A stretch of DNA of 64,000 nt, taken from Clostridia bacterium (GTDB lineage: Bacteria; Bacillota; DSM-521; Neomoorellales; Neomoorellaceae). A program made the position numbers and the translations under genes. Numbering within the stretch: position 1 is the first letter of the stretch; each line of letters begins with the position of its first letter. The notes beneath the pieces are model-generated. The model ran no database searches. It saw only the letters and a list, made by a program, of their open reading frames with translations, and was not told where the DNA came from. Location: positions 54,791 through 118,790 of the forward strand of contig JASKKH010000002.1 in the NCBI GenBank assembly GCA_030154265.1, read 5' to 3'. Of the stretch, positions 29,418 through 38,614 are shown piece after piece.

Positions 29418-30926
29418 ATGGAATGGGCGAAAATGGTTAAAACCGGCATCCTTGTGGCCCTGTTGGGACTGGTTCTTTCTTTGTGTGGATGCCAAGAAAA
29501 AGCTGAAACCATCAGTAACGAGACGGCTCACACTAGCTTAAAACCACAGCTGGAATTAGTACAGGAAGTAGCCCTGGGTGGTGTTGCCGAGAATAAAATA
29601 CCGGATGTTACTAAATCAAGTTGGAGTTATGGAATTCCTTTTACCAAGCCCGTAGTTTTTCCTGACGGGAAGCATGTACTGGTGGTAAAAGTAGCTAAGA
29701 TGACTTTATTTGATACTACCACTGGTGAAGGAATCTGGGAAAAGGCGACTTATGGTGGTATTGATAATTATGTGGCAGGTCAAGATCGGCTGTACCTGAC
29801 GGAAAAAGGCAGCTACGGGAGCCCAAAAGAGCACGGTTATATTATTTGTTTAGATTCCAAGACAGGCGAAGAACTTTGGAAATATGACGTCCAGAAAGAC
29901 CTGAAGCCGATAGTGGAGAAATACATGCCTGCCGATGCTAAAATTTCCTATTGTTGTTACATTAATTTAGCTCAATTTGGAGATAAGCTGATAGCAAAGG
30001 GATATACCGGATGGAATGTAGGGAAAAACAGTGATAAGGTTGAAGTATTGCTCCGTTTAGACCAAAACGGAAAACGCCTCTGGAAGATAGAATCCCACGG
30101 TTATCCCGGTATTTCAGCTCACAGCAAATTACAGCTCATTGGTAATAAACTGGTTATGGGAACTTATACCTATGGTGATGATATTACTGGCCCGACGTAT
30201 ATCCATGCTTTTGACATAAATACAGGTAAAAAACTATGGCAATTTGACATTAGACATGAAGACGAACTGGCTTATTCAGACGCTACAGATGTTTCTGTTA
30301 CTATCATTGGTAATAAAATAGTTGGAGTTACCAATTACGGAAGGGTCTACGTTTTAGATCAAGACGGTAAGAAGGTCAATGAATTTCTTGCCTTTGAACC
30401 GGTGAAACATAACGATACTACCATTTGTACAAATGTATGGGGTGACAAAGTAGCTGGGTTTGGAGATGATGGGTTAGTTATTGCCCCGTCCAAGACAGTT
30501 GTTAAAGGTGCCGATTATAACGCTAAAGCACCGATTCAACACCCCGAAGCGGGTTCAGTCATGGTATATGACCTGGACGGAAACCTGAAGTGGAAGTTCC
30601 GGCTGGGCGGTGTGGCGACAAATATGTCCGTTAAAGGAAATTATTTAATCTTGGGTACTGCTCATAACGAGGATACCATGGATTACAATTATTGCGGTGT
30701 TTATGCTTTTAACCTTACTCAAAAGGGTAAGGGGAAAGAAATTGACGTTACTAAGGAATCCGCCCTGGACCAATATATTGGCTATTATCATACAGATGGG
30801 GCAATTATTTACGGTTGCCTGGATACGTCGGATGACAATAAAGTAATTTGTGCAACGACGTGGCCGACCAGGGTCGGAACGGAAAAGCATGGCAAGCACT
30901 CCCTCTACATGTTGAAAATTAAATAG
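29418..30926 (+). CDS. Lipoprotein with PQQ-like beta-propeller repeats, copy 1
   Basis: The N-terminus has a lipoprotein signal (hydrophobic run ending LCGC, lipid-bearing cysteine near residue 26). The mature part shows repeats typical of PQQ-like (WD40-type) propellers: GEGIWEKATYG, TGEELWKYDVQ, GKRLWKIESHG, GKKLWQFDIRH and GNLKWKFRLGG. No enzyme residues are recognisable. Such surface propellers usually bind partners or ligands. Start ATG 29418 has AAGGAGGA. It lies between cobN-2 and the ECF S-component gene, and a paralogue lies on the other side of the ECF genes, suggesting that both serve the transporter outside the membrane. That role is inference. Confidence 0.85.
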   Translation: MEWAKMVKTGILVALLGLVLSLCGCQEKAETISNETAHTSLKPQLELVQEVALGGVAENKIPDVTKSSWSYGIPFTKPVVFPDGKHVLVVKVAKMTLFDTTTGEGIWEKATYGGIDNYVAGQDRLYLTEKGSYGSPKEHGYIICLDSKTGEELWKYDVQKDLKPIVEKYMPADAKISYCCYINLAQFGDKLIAKGYTGWNVGKNSDKVEVLLRLDQNGKRLWKIESHGYPGISAHSKLQLIGNKLVMGTYTYGDDITGPTYIHAFDINTGKKLWQFDIRHEDELAYSDATDVSVTIIGNKIVGVTNYGRVYVLDQDGKKVNEFLAFEPVKHNDTTICTNVWGDKVAGFGDDGLVIAPSKTVVKGADYNAKAPIQHPEAGSVMVYDLDGNLKWKFRLGGVATNMSVKGNYLILGTAHNEDTMDYNYCGVYAFNLTQKGKGKEIDVTKESALDQYIGYYHTDGAIIYGCLDTSDDNKVICATTWPTRVGTEKHGKHSLYMLKIK

Positions 30927-30954
30927 CTTAGTAGATTTAATCTTAATATAGCTC

Positions 30955-30994
30955 TGCGCTTGGTCTATCTGCATAAAGGGATAGGCCAAGCGCA
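30955..30994 (+). other. Long hairpin between lipoprotein 1 and ECF S-component gene
   Basis: A 15-bp stem, TGCGCTTGGTCTATC (30955-30969) with GATAGGCCAAGCGCA (30980-30994), one G-U pair, ten-base loop. No U tract follows (ATTAAATAG), so it may be an mRNA processing or stability element rather than a full terminator. Confidence 0.6.
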
Positions 30995-31029
30995 ATTAAA
31001 TAGCTATTGGGTAAAAGCAGGTGCTTGAA

Positions 31030-33135
31030 ATGATTAGATATTTAAATAATATAAAAATTTTAGCAGTAGCCGCAATTTTAGTGCTGTTCAACTTGGTTTA
31101 CGTAGCTGCTGCTGGACCAACTGCAGCGGCCGTCTCCGGCATAAGTTTTAAGACTGTAGAAGGAAACCTACACTGGCAGGCTGGTGTTTCGGCTGATAAG
31201 GGACAAGCTGTTTTTCAGCTGGTTATTCAGGAAGGCAGGTTCCCAAAAAAGCTGAAGTGGTCTTGGAAGGGTACCGGTCAGGTCTGGGCCCGTGTGGAGT
31301 ACACAGATAACAATGCAATTTACTATGTAATGGAAGGGAGTGAAATACCCCGGGCTGAAAAAACTACATTTATTGACAAAAACGGTGTGCCGAGGGTTAT
31401 AGTCCCCACAATGTTGGAACTCCCACAAGGTACTGTATCAGTAGACCTATTGGAAGACTACCGAAGGTATTTCGGTAAAAAAGAAATTTTCGTAAAAGAT
31501 ATACGTTTTGGTTTAAATGCCATCAAGCATACAGAAATAAAAGATTTTAAAATAGAAGAGTTTGCCCAAAAGGAAGCAACTGTCGGGGAAAGTAACATTG
31601 AGGAGATGAAAAAGAGTATATATTTGCAGGTCCAAATACCCCAGGGAAATAAAGGGAAATTCTACATGGTTAAAGGGTTGGAATTTCCCCTCCAAGTAGG
31701 AGTGAGGGCGCTACTGGATAATAGGAAGGAGGGGAGCTTAACTGTTACCCTTCCAGAGACGGTGAAAGTAACCTCCTATGATAAAGAAAAAATAAAACTG
31801 ATTGATAGTCATAATTTATTGATTCCGTTAACTATGGGCCCGGGATATGCAGAAGAGTCCTTTATTATTTTAGCAAAAGCATCCGGGTCTGGGAAGGTAG
31901 AAGTTCAGGCTAGGTTAGGTAATAAGACAGAGACAATTGAAAGGGATATGGCCTGTCTGGATTTGGAGAGCATCCGAAGTAGTCTCTGTTTAGTTGATGA
32001 AGGAGTTTATCCTATACAGCACCAGACGCATAAAGTTTCCATAAAAAAGGAGTTAAAAAATTATATTAAGGTAAAAGAAGATATTTTCTCCACATTCCAC
32101 AGGCTTTTCGGAGAAGAAGAGAGCTATGACAAACCGGCGGGAATGGTCTGCGGGGTAGTGGAGAACAATAGTGGACTCAACTTGCCTTTACGTTTAAAAT
32201 TTTCAGTACTTGACGAAGACGGTAGGGAAATTCCTTATTTTAGAGGTGAGCATATTCAGAGAGAAGGGGCTGACGCTCCACCGGTGCCGGAAACCGTAAT
32301 TGGTGTAGGTGCAGGTACTGCACAAGATTTTAAAATGCCGCTTTTCGCTGATGTCTATTCGGTTAAGCCCGGTATCTACAGGGGCATGTTAAAAGTTTCT
32401 TTTTTCGGTACCAATACAAATATAGTGGCTCGTGAATTTGACCTGCATGTAGAAAAGGAAAGCCAAATCCAAATAATTATCGGGCTGGTGGCTGTATTTC
32501 TCTCCTTGGTTAGCTTGTTATTACTTGCCTTTAATCATAAAAAGTGGATAGGACAGCTGAAGACAAGCGAAATTATCTTGATTGCTCTATTTACAGCTGC
32601 GAAATTTTCCATTGTAGATATTCCTTGGTTTATCTTCGGCGATGTAACAAGGGCATTTTTAGGTCCCTTAGGGCCTTTTATGCATATTTTTACCGGTATT
32701 TTCTGGGACATTATCAATGCCATGTTTCTGGTGACTTTGGTTTTACTGGTGTCAAAGCCAGGGGTGGTTATTATCTCCTCTGTGGTCAGGATTATCTTAC
32801 AGAGTGTGGCCTTCGGCACCTTTAACCCCATAACCGTTTTGCTTATGCTTTCTTATGCTGTCCTTGCTGATACCTTGCTGTATTTAACAGGGTTTACCAG
32901 TGGAAAGAGGACATTTCAAGAATGCTTAGGGACATTTTCTATTCTGGGGATTATCTTTATTGTCAAACATATTTATTCTACTTATACCTTTTATTATATA
33001 TGGATGTATTTGTATCGCCTTTTTTACCCGGACTGGTATATTAACGTAAGTGCCCTTGTTTCGGCAATCTATTCTGCCCTGGGGGCCGTTTTAGGGGTAT
33101 ACCTGGGGAATAAGTTGAAGCAGGTGATTGAGTAA
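31030..33135 (+). CDS. ECF S-component-like membrane protein fused to a large extracytoplasmic domain
   Basis: A signal-like hydrophobic N-terminus (ILAVAAILVLFNLVYVAAA) precedes about 450 residues of predicted extracytoplasmic protein, beta-rich and without a motif I recognise. The C-terminal 220 residues hold about six membrane segments, beginning IIIGLVAVFLSLVSLLLLAF and containing FGDVTRAFLGPLGPFMHI, the layout of ECF substrate-binding (S) proteins. Typical S proteins are only about 200 residues, so the fusion is unusual. ATG 31030 is well spaced from AGCAGGTG; GTG 31021 overlaps that site. The T-component gene starts within its stop codon, so the two are translationally coupled. Cargo unknown. 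Confidence 0.7.
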   Translation: MIRYLNNIKILAVAAILVLFNLVYVAAAGPTAAAVSGISFKTVEGNLHWQAGVSADKGQAVFQLVIQEGRFPKKLKWSWKGTGQVWARVEYTDNNAIYYVMEGSEIPRAEKTTFIDKNGVPRVIVPTMLELPQGTVSVDLLEDYRRYFGKKEIFVKDIRFGLNAIKHTEIKDFKIEEFAQKEATVGESNIEEMKKSIYLQVQIPQGNKGKFYMVKGLEFPLQVGVRALLDNRKEGSLTVTLPETVKVTSYDKEKIKLIDSHNLLIPLTMGPGYAEESFIILAKASGSGKVEVQARLGNKTETIERDMACLDLESIRSSLCLVDEGVYPIQHQTHKVSIKKELKNYIKVKEDIFSTFHRLFGEEESYDKPAGMVCGVVENNSGLNLPLRLKFSVLDEDGREIPYFRGEHIQREGADAPPVPETVIGVGAGTAQDFKMPLFADVYSVKPGIYRGMLKVSFFGTNTNIVAREFDLHVEKESQIQIIIGLVAVFLSLVSLLLLAFNHKKWIGQLKTSEIILIALFTAAKFSIVDIPWFIFGDVTRAFLGPLGPFMHIFTGIFWDIINAMFLVTLVLLVSKPGVVIISSVVRIILQSVAFGTFNPITVLLMLSYAVLADTLLYLTGFTSGKRTFQECLGTFSILGIIFIVKHIYSTYTFYYIWMYLYRLFYPDWYINVSALVSAIYSALGAVLGVYLGNKLKQVIE

Positions 33136-34049
33136 TGAGGGTTAAATTTATTGAGCCAGAAATAAAAGATACGCTATTTTACCAGTTGGATGTCCGTACC
33201 AAGCTGGTAATGCTTTTATGTGTGGCTGTGCTCGGTATGGCCCTTACCCAGTGGAAGGCCCTGGCCTGTGTTTACCTGGTTGTCCTGGGTATGGTAGTAT
33301 TGGCCCGACTGTCTGGTGACAAAATAAAGGCCCTGCTAATTATTACATTTTTAACCATGTGGGGGATAATGTGGGTGCAAGCCGTCTTTTATGACGCCTA
33401 TCCACGGACACCCCTGTTTTACCTGCTGCCGCCCGGGCTAGTATGTCCTTCCACGCCAATAATCGGCGGCCTGTGGGAAGGACTGGCTGTCTATTACGAG
33501 GGATTTATCTATGGAATAGCCCAGTCCCTGCGCATGATTGCACCGATGACATTGGGTTTGCTCATCTTTTGGACGGAGGACCCCATAAAGGTACTGACAG
33601 GGTTAAATAAGCTTAAGTTGCCCTATGCCATTTCCTTTATGGTAATGACTTGCTTACGTTTTATTCCCATTACTCTTGGAGAGGCGCGAGTAAATATTAA
33701 TTCCCAGCGGTTACGTAAATATAGGCCCTTTGACCTCAAAGGTATTATATTGGGTTATGGTATTTATAAAACAACCGTACAGGCTCTGGTTCCCCTCCTG
33801 GCTAACTGTGTGCGAAAGTCTTTCAACATGGCCAGGAGTGCTGACTCCCGTGCCTTTCGGGCCTCAGAACAACGAACGGAATTGCATGAGATCAAAATAA
33901 AAGCAGGGGACAGGGTAATAGTCCTGGTATCTTTTTGCACTACTTTCGTAATTTTGGCATGTAAATTTCTGCTTTACCTATCGGTGTCAAATATGTTCAC
34001 CAACCGAGCCTTGCTGCCCCTGTATTGGATTGCACATAAGTATCTTTAG
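33135..34049 (+). CDS. ECF transporter T component (CbiQ/EcfT-like)
   Basis: EcfT couples ATPase movement to the S component. The 304-residue protein has about five membrane segments, starts LDVRTKLVMLLCVAVLGMAL (typical CbiQ/EcfT opening with D-x-R-x-K), and near residue 230 carries ARSADSRAFRAS, which corresponds to the coupling-helix A-R-G-like motif of the family. The ATG overlaps the S-component stop (TAATG). With the fused ATPase at 24020 this completes an ECF transporter. CbiQ proteins serve cobalt import, but EcfT proteins of vitamin importers look alike, so the substrate is not fixed. Confidence 0.88.
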   Translation: MRVKFIEPEIKDTLFYQLDVRTKLVMLLCVAVLGMALTQWKALACVYLVVLGMVVLARLSGDKIKALLIITFLTMWGIMWVQAVFYDAYPRTPLFYLLPPGLVCPSTPIIGGLWEGLAVYYEGFIYGIAQSLRMIAPMTLGLLIFWTEDPIKVLTGLNKLKLPYAISFMVMTCLRFIPITLGEARVNINSQRLRKYRPFDLKGIILGYGIYKTTVQALVPLLANCVRKSFNMARSADSRAFRASEQRTELHEIKIKAGDRVIVLVSFCTTFVILACKFLLYLSVSNMFTNRALLPLYWIAHKYL

Positions 34050-34068
34050 TTAAAGGAGAGTTATAATC

Positions 34069-35572
34069 GTGATATGGCAACAGGTTTTGAAAAAATATAT
34101 CGTTTTGTTACTGGTAGTATTGGCTTTGGCTGCCTGTGGGTGTGGTAAGACTAAAGAAGCATTCGAAAGTAAGCATACCAACTTGAAACCCCAGCTGGAG
34201 TTGGTATGTGAAAAGTCTCTAGGTAATGTAGCGGAGGACCAAATTCCCAATGTTACTGATAAGAGATGGTTTTTTGGCATGAAGGCCACTAAACCGATAG
34301 TTTCACCGGATGGAAAGTACGTGCTAGTTGTAGAGGAAGCGAAAATGACTTTATACGATATTTCTACAGGTACTCCAAAGTGGGAAAAGGCCACTTATGG
34401 AAACATAGACAACTTTATTATCGAGAACGGGCGTTTATATATGGCAGAAAAATATGGTTATAAACGAAATAAAGAGCATGGCTATATTATTTGTGTGGAT
34501 ATTGAAACCGGGAAAAAACTTTGGAAATATGACGTCCAGGCGGACCTGGTGCAAGTTGTGGAAAAATATAAAACCGAGGAAGCTAAGACTCATATTTCCT
34601 GTTCCATAAAGATAACGGCCTTTGAGGATAGAATTTTTGCATCAGGAAGTACTACATGGGTTGTAGGTAAAGATAAGGACAAAGCTGAAATACTTTTGTG
34701 CTTGAACGAGAACGGAAAACGAATGTGGAAGACGGAATCTCACGGATACCCCGGTCCTGATAAGCATGAGTGATATGGAGGTTATAAATGGAAAGCTGGT
34801 AATGGGTAACTATAGCTATGACGATGATGTTTATGGCCCTGCCTCTGTTCAGGCCTTTGATACAAGGACGGGCAAGAAAGCATGGCAATTTAATATCAAT
34901 AATGACCCTGGATTGGCCTACTCGAAATCTACCAATGTAGCTGTAGGTGTTGTGGAAAATAAAGTAGTGGCTATTACCAACTTCGGGAAAGTTTACATAC
35001 TGGATGATAACGGTCACAAAACCAATGAATTTATTGCTTTCAGACCGGTAAAACACCAAGATGCCACTATCTGCACAACTGTGTCAAGAAGCGGAGTGGG
35101 CTTTAATAAGGATAATATCATTATCGCTCCCAGCAAGACGGAGGTAAAAGGTGCAAGTAACTATAAGGCCAAAACATCGGTAGAACATCCGGATGTTGGT
35201 TCGGTTATGGTGTTTGATACGGACGGAAACCTGAAGTGGAAATTTCGGCTGGGTGGTCAGGCAATGAATGTGTTAGTGAAAGGAAAATATTTATTGCTAG
35301 GGACATCGTATAACCCGGATACCATGGACTACAATTATTGCGGTGTTTATGCTTTTAACCTTGCACAAGAGGCAAAGGAAACTGAACTCAATGCTACGGA
35401 GAAAAACGTTTTAGACAGTTATATCGGTTATTATCATACAGACGGGGCAATTATTTACGACTGCTTGAGTGCCTCTGAAGACGGGCGAGTGATTTGTGCA
35501 AATACTTGGCCGACCCGGGTAGGCACCGAAAAGCACGGCGAACATTCACTTTATATGCTAAGGATTAAGTAA
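34069..35572 (+). pseudogene. Lipoprotein with PQQ-like propeller repeats, copy 2, split by a frameshift
   Basis: The first half (GTG 34069, ribosome site AAAGGAGAG) has a lipobox LAACGC and propeller repeats (TPKWEKATYG, GKKLWKYDVQ, GKRMWKTESHGYPG). It then stops at 34771-34773. The second half continues in the +1 frame with MEVINGKLVMGNY and repeats to 35572. Aligning with copy 1 (HGYPG to NKLVMG), removing one T at about 34771 restores both frame and length. An ATG at 34766 overlaps the stop (ATGAGTGA), so a second polypeptide could be made by reinitiation. Both halves keep strong similarity to copy 1, so the break is recent or a sequencing error. Confidence 0.8.
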
Positions 35573-35691
35573 TTGGCTACAGAATATCACAGTGTGTCTA
35601 CTCGAGGCTTACCAAAGAGGGGCGCTTGTAGGCCCAGGCGAAGTAAAGAAGAAGATACATGCTGCCTATCCAATGGGAAAGGGAGAATTCC

Positions 35692-36501
35692 GTGCAGAAA
35701 GATTATGAACAACGAGTAAAAGTAGCCCTGGTTCATGCAGCTATCCAGTGGAAGGATAAAGAAAGAAACCTTACCAAGCTATTAGCCCTTAATGAAAAAG
35801 CTGCCATGGCGGGAGCACGAGTTATCTTGAACACCGAACTGGCTACTACCGGTTATGCTTTTGAAAATAGGTTCGACATTGCCCTGCTGACCGAAACTAT
35901 TCCCGGCCTGACAACCGAGGCATTTGGCCGAATTGCGAAAAAGTACGGGTGCTATATCTGTATCGGTCTGCCGGAGGTTGACCCAACGACGGGTATATTT
36001 TATAACGCAGCCGCTTTAATTGGGCCGGCAGGACGCGTTATGGCTAAGTATCGCAAGGTGGCGCCGGCCTGTAGGGAAAACTTGTGGGCTGCAAAGGGTA
36101 ACCTTCCTGTGCTGGTAATACAGACAGAGTTTGGGAAGTTGGGGATATTAATTTGTGCCGATGCCTATTCTTATAAGCCGGCAAGGGAGGCTGCTTTGAA
36201 AGGAGTCCGGCTCCTGCTGGTGCCAGCCAACTGGCCTCCTGGACATAACAATCCGGAAAAATTCTGGCGGGCCCGGGCGGCGGAAAACGGCATTTACGTC
36301 CTGGCTTGCAACCGGACGGAAAAGGATAAAAGCATGGACTGTCGTTCGGCAGAGTCCTTCATTATTGATAATAACGGAGAGGCCGTTAAACAGGTCAGTT
36401 CACCTGATGATACTATCATTTATCATGAGTTGCCCCTAAAAAACGGGAAGTTTGTCTCATCGGCGGAGGATATCCTAAGCCGGAGGCACCCGCAATCTTA
36501 A
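35692..36501 (+). CDS. Nitrilase-family carbon-nitrogen hydrolase, copy 1
   Basis: Nitrilase-superfamily enzymes hydrolyse amides, nitriles or carbamoyl groups with a Glu-Lys-Cys triad. All three are visible: E in LNTELATTGYAF, K in KYRKVAPA and C in GILICADAYSYKP. The segment GIYVLACNRT is also typical. Length (about 270 aa) is normal. GTG 35692 fits AAAGGGAGAA; ATG 35659 is an alternative. The substrate is unknown. In this island, with the amidohydrolase CbiZ, an amide on a cofactor side chain is conceivable, but this is inference only. A damaged second nitrilase gene follows directly. Confidence 0.88.
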   Translation: MQKDYEQRVKVALVHAAIQWKDKERNLTKLLALNEKAAMAGARVILNTELATTGYAFENRFDIALLTETIPGLTTEAFGRIAKKYGCYICIGLPEVDPTTGIFYNAAALIGPAGRVMAKYRKVAPACRENLWAAKGNLPVLVIQTEFGKLGILICADAYSYKPAREAALKGVRLLLVPANWPPGHNNPEKFWRARAAENGIYVLACNRTEKDKSMDCRSAESFIIDNNGEAVKQVSSPDDTIIYHELPLKNGKFVSSAEDILSRRHPQS

Positions 36502-36543
36502 GGCAACATATCTCTGGATACATTTTCCAGTATAAATCCGACA

Positions 36544-37429
36544 ATGCTCCTCAGCTTACCGGAACCCAAGGACTTTACTGCTGCTACTCTTCAATTCCGG
36601 CCCGTACCTGGAAACCCGTTGGCTAATACGGAGAAAATGCTTGAACTTATTGATAAGGCTTGTAATAAGGCGGCAGTAGAGGGGATACAGCTTAACCTGG
36701 TTATCCTCCCGGAATTATCTACAACGGGAATTATTTTTGACCGACAAGAGGCAGAAAAATGTTCTGAGGAGATTTCCGGTCCTATTATTAGTAGCTTTAT
36801 TCAGAAGGCCAAAGAAAAAAATATCTTTATTGTCTTGGGGATGGCGGAAAGACAGGCCGGAAAATTTTTTAATACTGCTGTTTTGATTGATCCCGATGGA
36901 GTAAGAGGGACATATAGGAAGGTTCACCTTTCTTCTTTTGATAAAAAAATGGGCAGATGCAGGAGAGAGTAGTTTTCCTACCTTTGACCTTCCCTTTGGC
37001 AGGGTGGGCATGTTGCTCGGCTACGATTTGTTGTTTCCTGAGGCTGCCGAATGTCTGGCCAAATGGGGTACAGACCTCCTTTGCGTTCCTGCCCTTTGGG
37101 AAGACCGCAGGAACAAGTTTATCTGGGAGGCCAGGCTAGGAGAGCAGATGCACCTGGCCGTAGCTAATCAATGGGGTAATTTCGGTAAATTCCACGCCTT
37201 AGGGGGAAGCCTTATGTACAGTTACTCCAGGTATCCTGAAAAACGGTTTAAGCTGGAGGCCTTGCCGGAAGGTGACGATGTTAATATTATGCGGTTTAGA
37301 ACAAAAGAGGTCAGGGAAAAGAGGTTCGTGGAGAACGTAGATTACAATGTCTTAATGGATCCGAGCATGGGACTTGTCTCTAAGACCACCGCAGGACCTG
37401 GGACGGTATGTGAATTTAAATTTCGGTAG
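36544..37429 (+). pseudogene. Nitrilase-family protein, copy 2, frameshifted and lacking the catalytic cysteine
   Basis: The first segment (36544 to 36972) contains the glutamate motif LPELSTTG and the lysine motif YRKVHLSSFDKK, then goes out of frame. The second (to 37429) continues KWADAGESSFPTFDLPFGR. The shift is explained by one extra A in the run at 36943-36949 (A7; A6 gives D-K-K-W-A-D-A). In addition, the position of the nucleophile reads GMLLGYDLLFPE where the family has a cysteine: codon 37019-37021 is GGC, one base from TGC. So even if read through, the protein would not be a standard nitrilase. Confidence 0.8.
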
Positions 37430-37464
37430 AAATAAAATATGAGATTTCATGGGGGGATTGGCAG

Positions 37465-37974
37465 GTGGAAGGGCAGTTGGATTTACAGTTGGAGATTTTG
37501 ATCGAGGTATTAAAATTTTGCCTGAAAATTATTATTTTGATAATACCGGCATTACTGACGGTAAATGTGCTAATGGAGCTTGGATTTTTGAAGAGGTTTA
37601 TCGCTCCGTTGGGTTGGTTTTTTGGTTACTTTGCCAATTTACCCCAGGAAATCGCTGTAGCTTTTATTTCTAGCTTCGGTTCCTCCTATGCCGGGGGTTC
37701 AATGTTGGTAAACTTCCGGGAAAAGGGTTTATTGAACGAGCGTCAGGTTTTTCTTTCCGCCATTACTTTTTCTTTGCCGATACATATCCGTGAACTCTTA
37801 AGTTATTACCTGCCCGTTATTTTACCTTTACTGGGTTTTACCCTTGGTACTGTTTACCTGGCTATGCACACCATGACTATTATAGCGAAAATTCTTTTTG
37901 TCGTTGTGGTGGGGAAATTAACCTTGCCTGCTTCAAAGTTGCAAGAGTACTTACCAGAAGAAGATAGAGGTTAA
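37465..37974 (+). CDS. Gate-domain (nucleoside recognition) membrane protein 1
   Basis: The 169-residue protein has about four hydrophobic segments and the Gate-like pattern FISSFGSSYAGGSMLVNF followed by ITFSLPIHIRELLSYYLPV, which I recognise from 'nucleoside recognition domain' proteins. Their transported or sensed ligand is poorly known. GTG start at 37465 is preceded by GGGGGGATT. A second, broken Gate gene starts six bases after its stop. Such genes often occur in pairs forming one membrane unit. Its presence at the end of the ECF/chelatase island suggests shared membrane function, by position only. Confidence 0.7.
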   Translation: MEGQLDLQLEILIEVLKFCLKIIILIIPALLTVNVLMELGFLKRFIAPLGWFFGYFANLPQEIAVAFISSFGSSYAGGSMLVNFREKGLLNERQVFLSAITFSLPIHIRELLSYYLPVILPLLGFTLGTVYLAMHTMTIIAKILFVVVVGKLTLPASKLQEYLPEEDRG

Positions 37975-37980
37975 AAAAAT

Positions 37981-38421
37981 TTGCCGGTGGCATTGAAAAA
38001 CGGTCTGCAGCATTGTATTAAGCCGCTGAAGCGCATGGCCGTAACTATACCCCTGGCTAGTCTGGTAATTTTTGAGCTTAAAGCGTTGGGTGTTTTTAAT
38101 GCCCTTCCCGTTCAGGGAGAAAGTTTGGGTTTACCTTCCTGCAGTACAGCCTGCTTGGTTACTTATATGGCTAATACAATAATGGGGCTTACTTCATTAG
38201 CAGCATGTTTCCAGGGGGGAGAACTGACGCTGGTCCAGGCGGTTAAAACCATGCTTTGAGGGAGTCTTTTAGCGGCCCCGGTATCTTTGATAAGGTTTTC
38301 TGGAACGTATTACCTTGGTGTATACGGGCCAGCACTTGGTATGAAGCTGGCCCTGACTTCTTTTACCCTAAACGGGCTTGTATATATGGTCTGTCTAATA
38401 GCAATTGCCCAAATATGGTGA
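37981..38421 (+). pseudogene. Gate-domain membrane protein 2, interrupted by TGA
   Basis: The TTG start at 37981 gives 92 residues (ITIPLASLV-like and YMANTIMGLTSLAACF regions) up to a TGA at 38257-38259. The same frame stays open for 53 further codons and continues with family-like sequence, GSLLAAPVSLIRFSGTYYLG then YGPALGMKLA, to a TGA at 38419-38421. One nonsense change therefore explains the break (for example TGG to TGA). The upstream gene is intact. Confidence 0.65.
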
Positions 38422-38614
38422 TATATAAGCACAATCCTGAGTTGATTAAGTCCCAAATTGTGTGTAAATTCCTTAGCTAAATATTAAAGTATAAATATAA
38501 CAGTCATTTTCTAGATCAATTTCGTAAAATTGTTTACATGGTTATCTTTAACGGTGGGATAAGCTGGGGGGTGTGAAAAATTTTAGAAGAAGTGACACGA
38601 GATGCGAAAATGGT

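Noticed and set aside
38257..38259. TGA read as selenocysteine or tryptophan in the Gate gene
   Set aside because: I noted no selenocysteine insertion hairpin, and the other broken genes use varied stops and frameshifts. A nonsense mutation is simpler.
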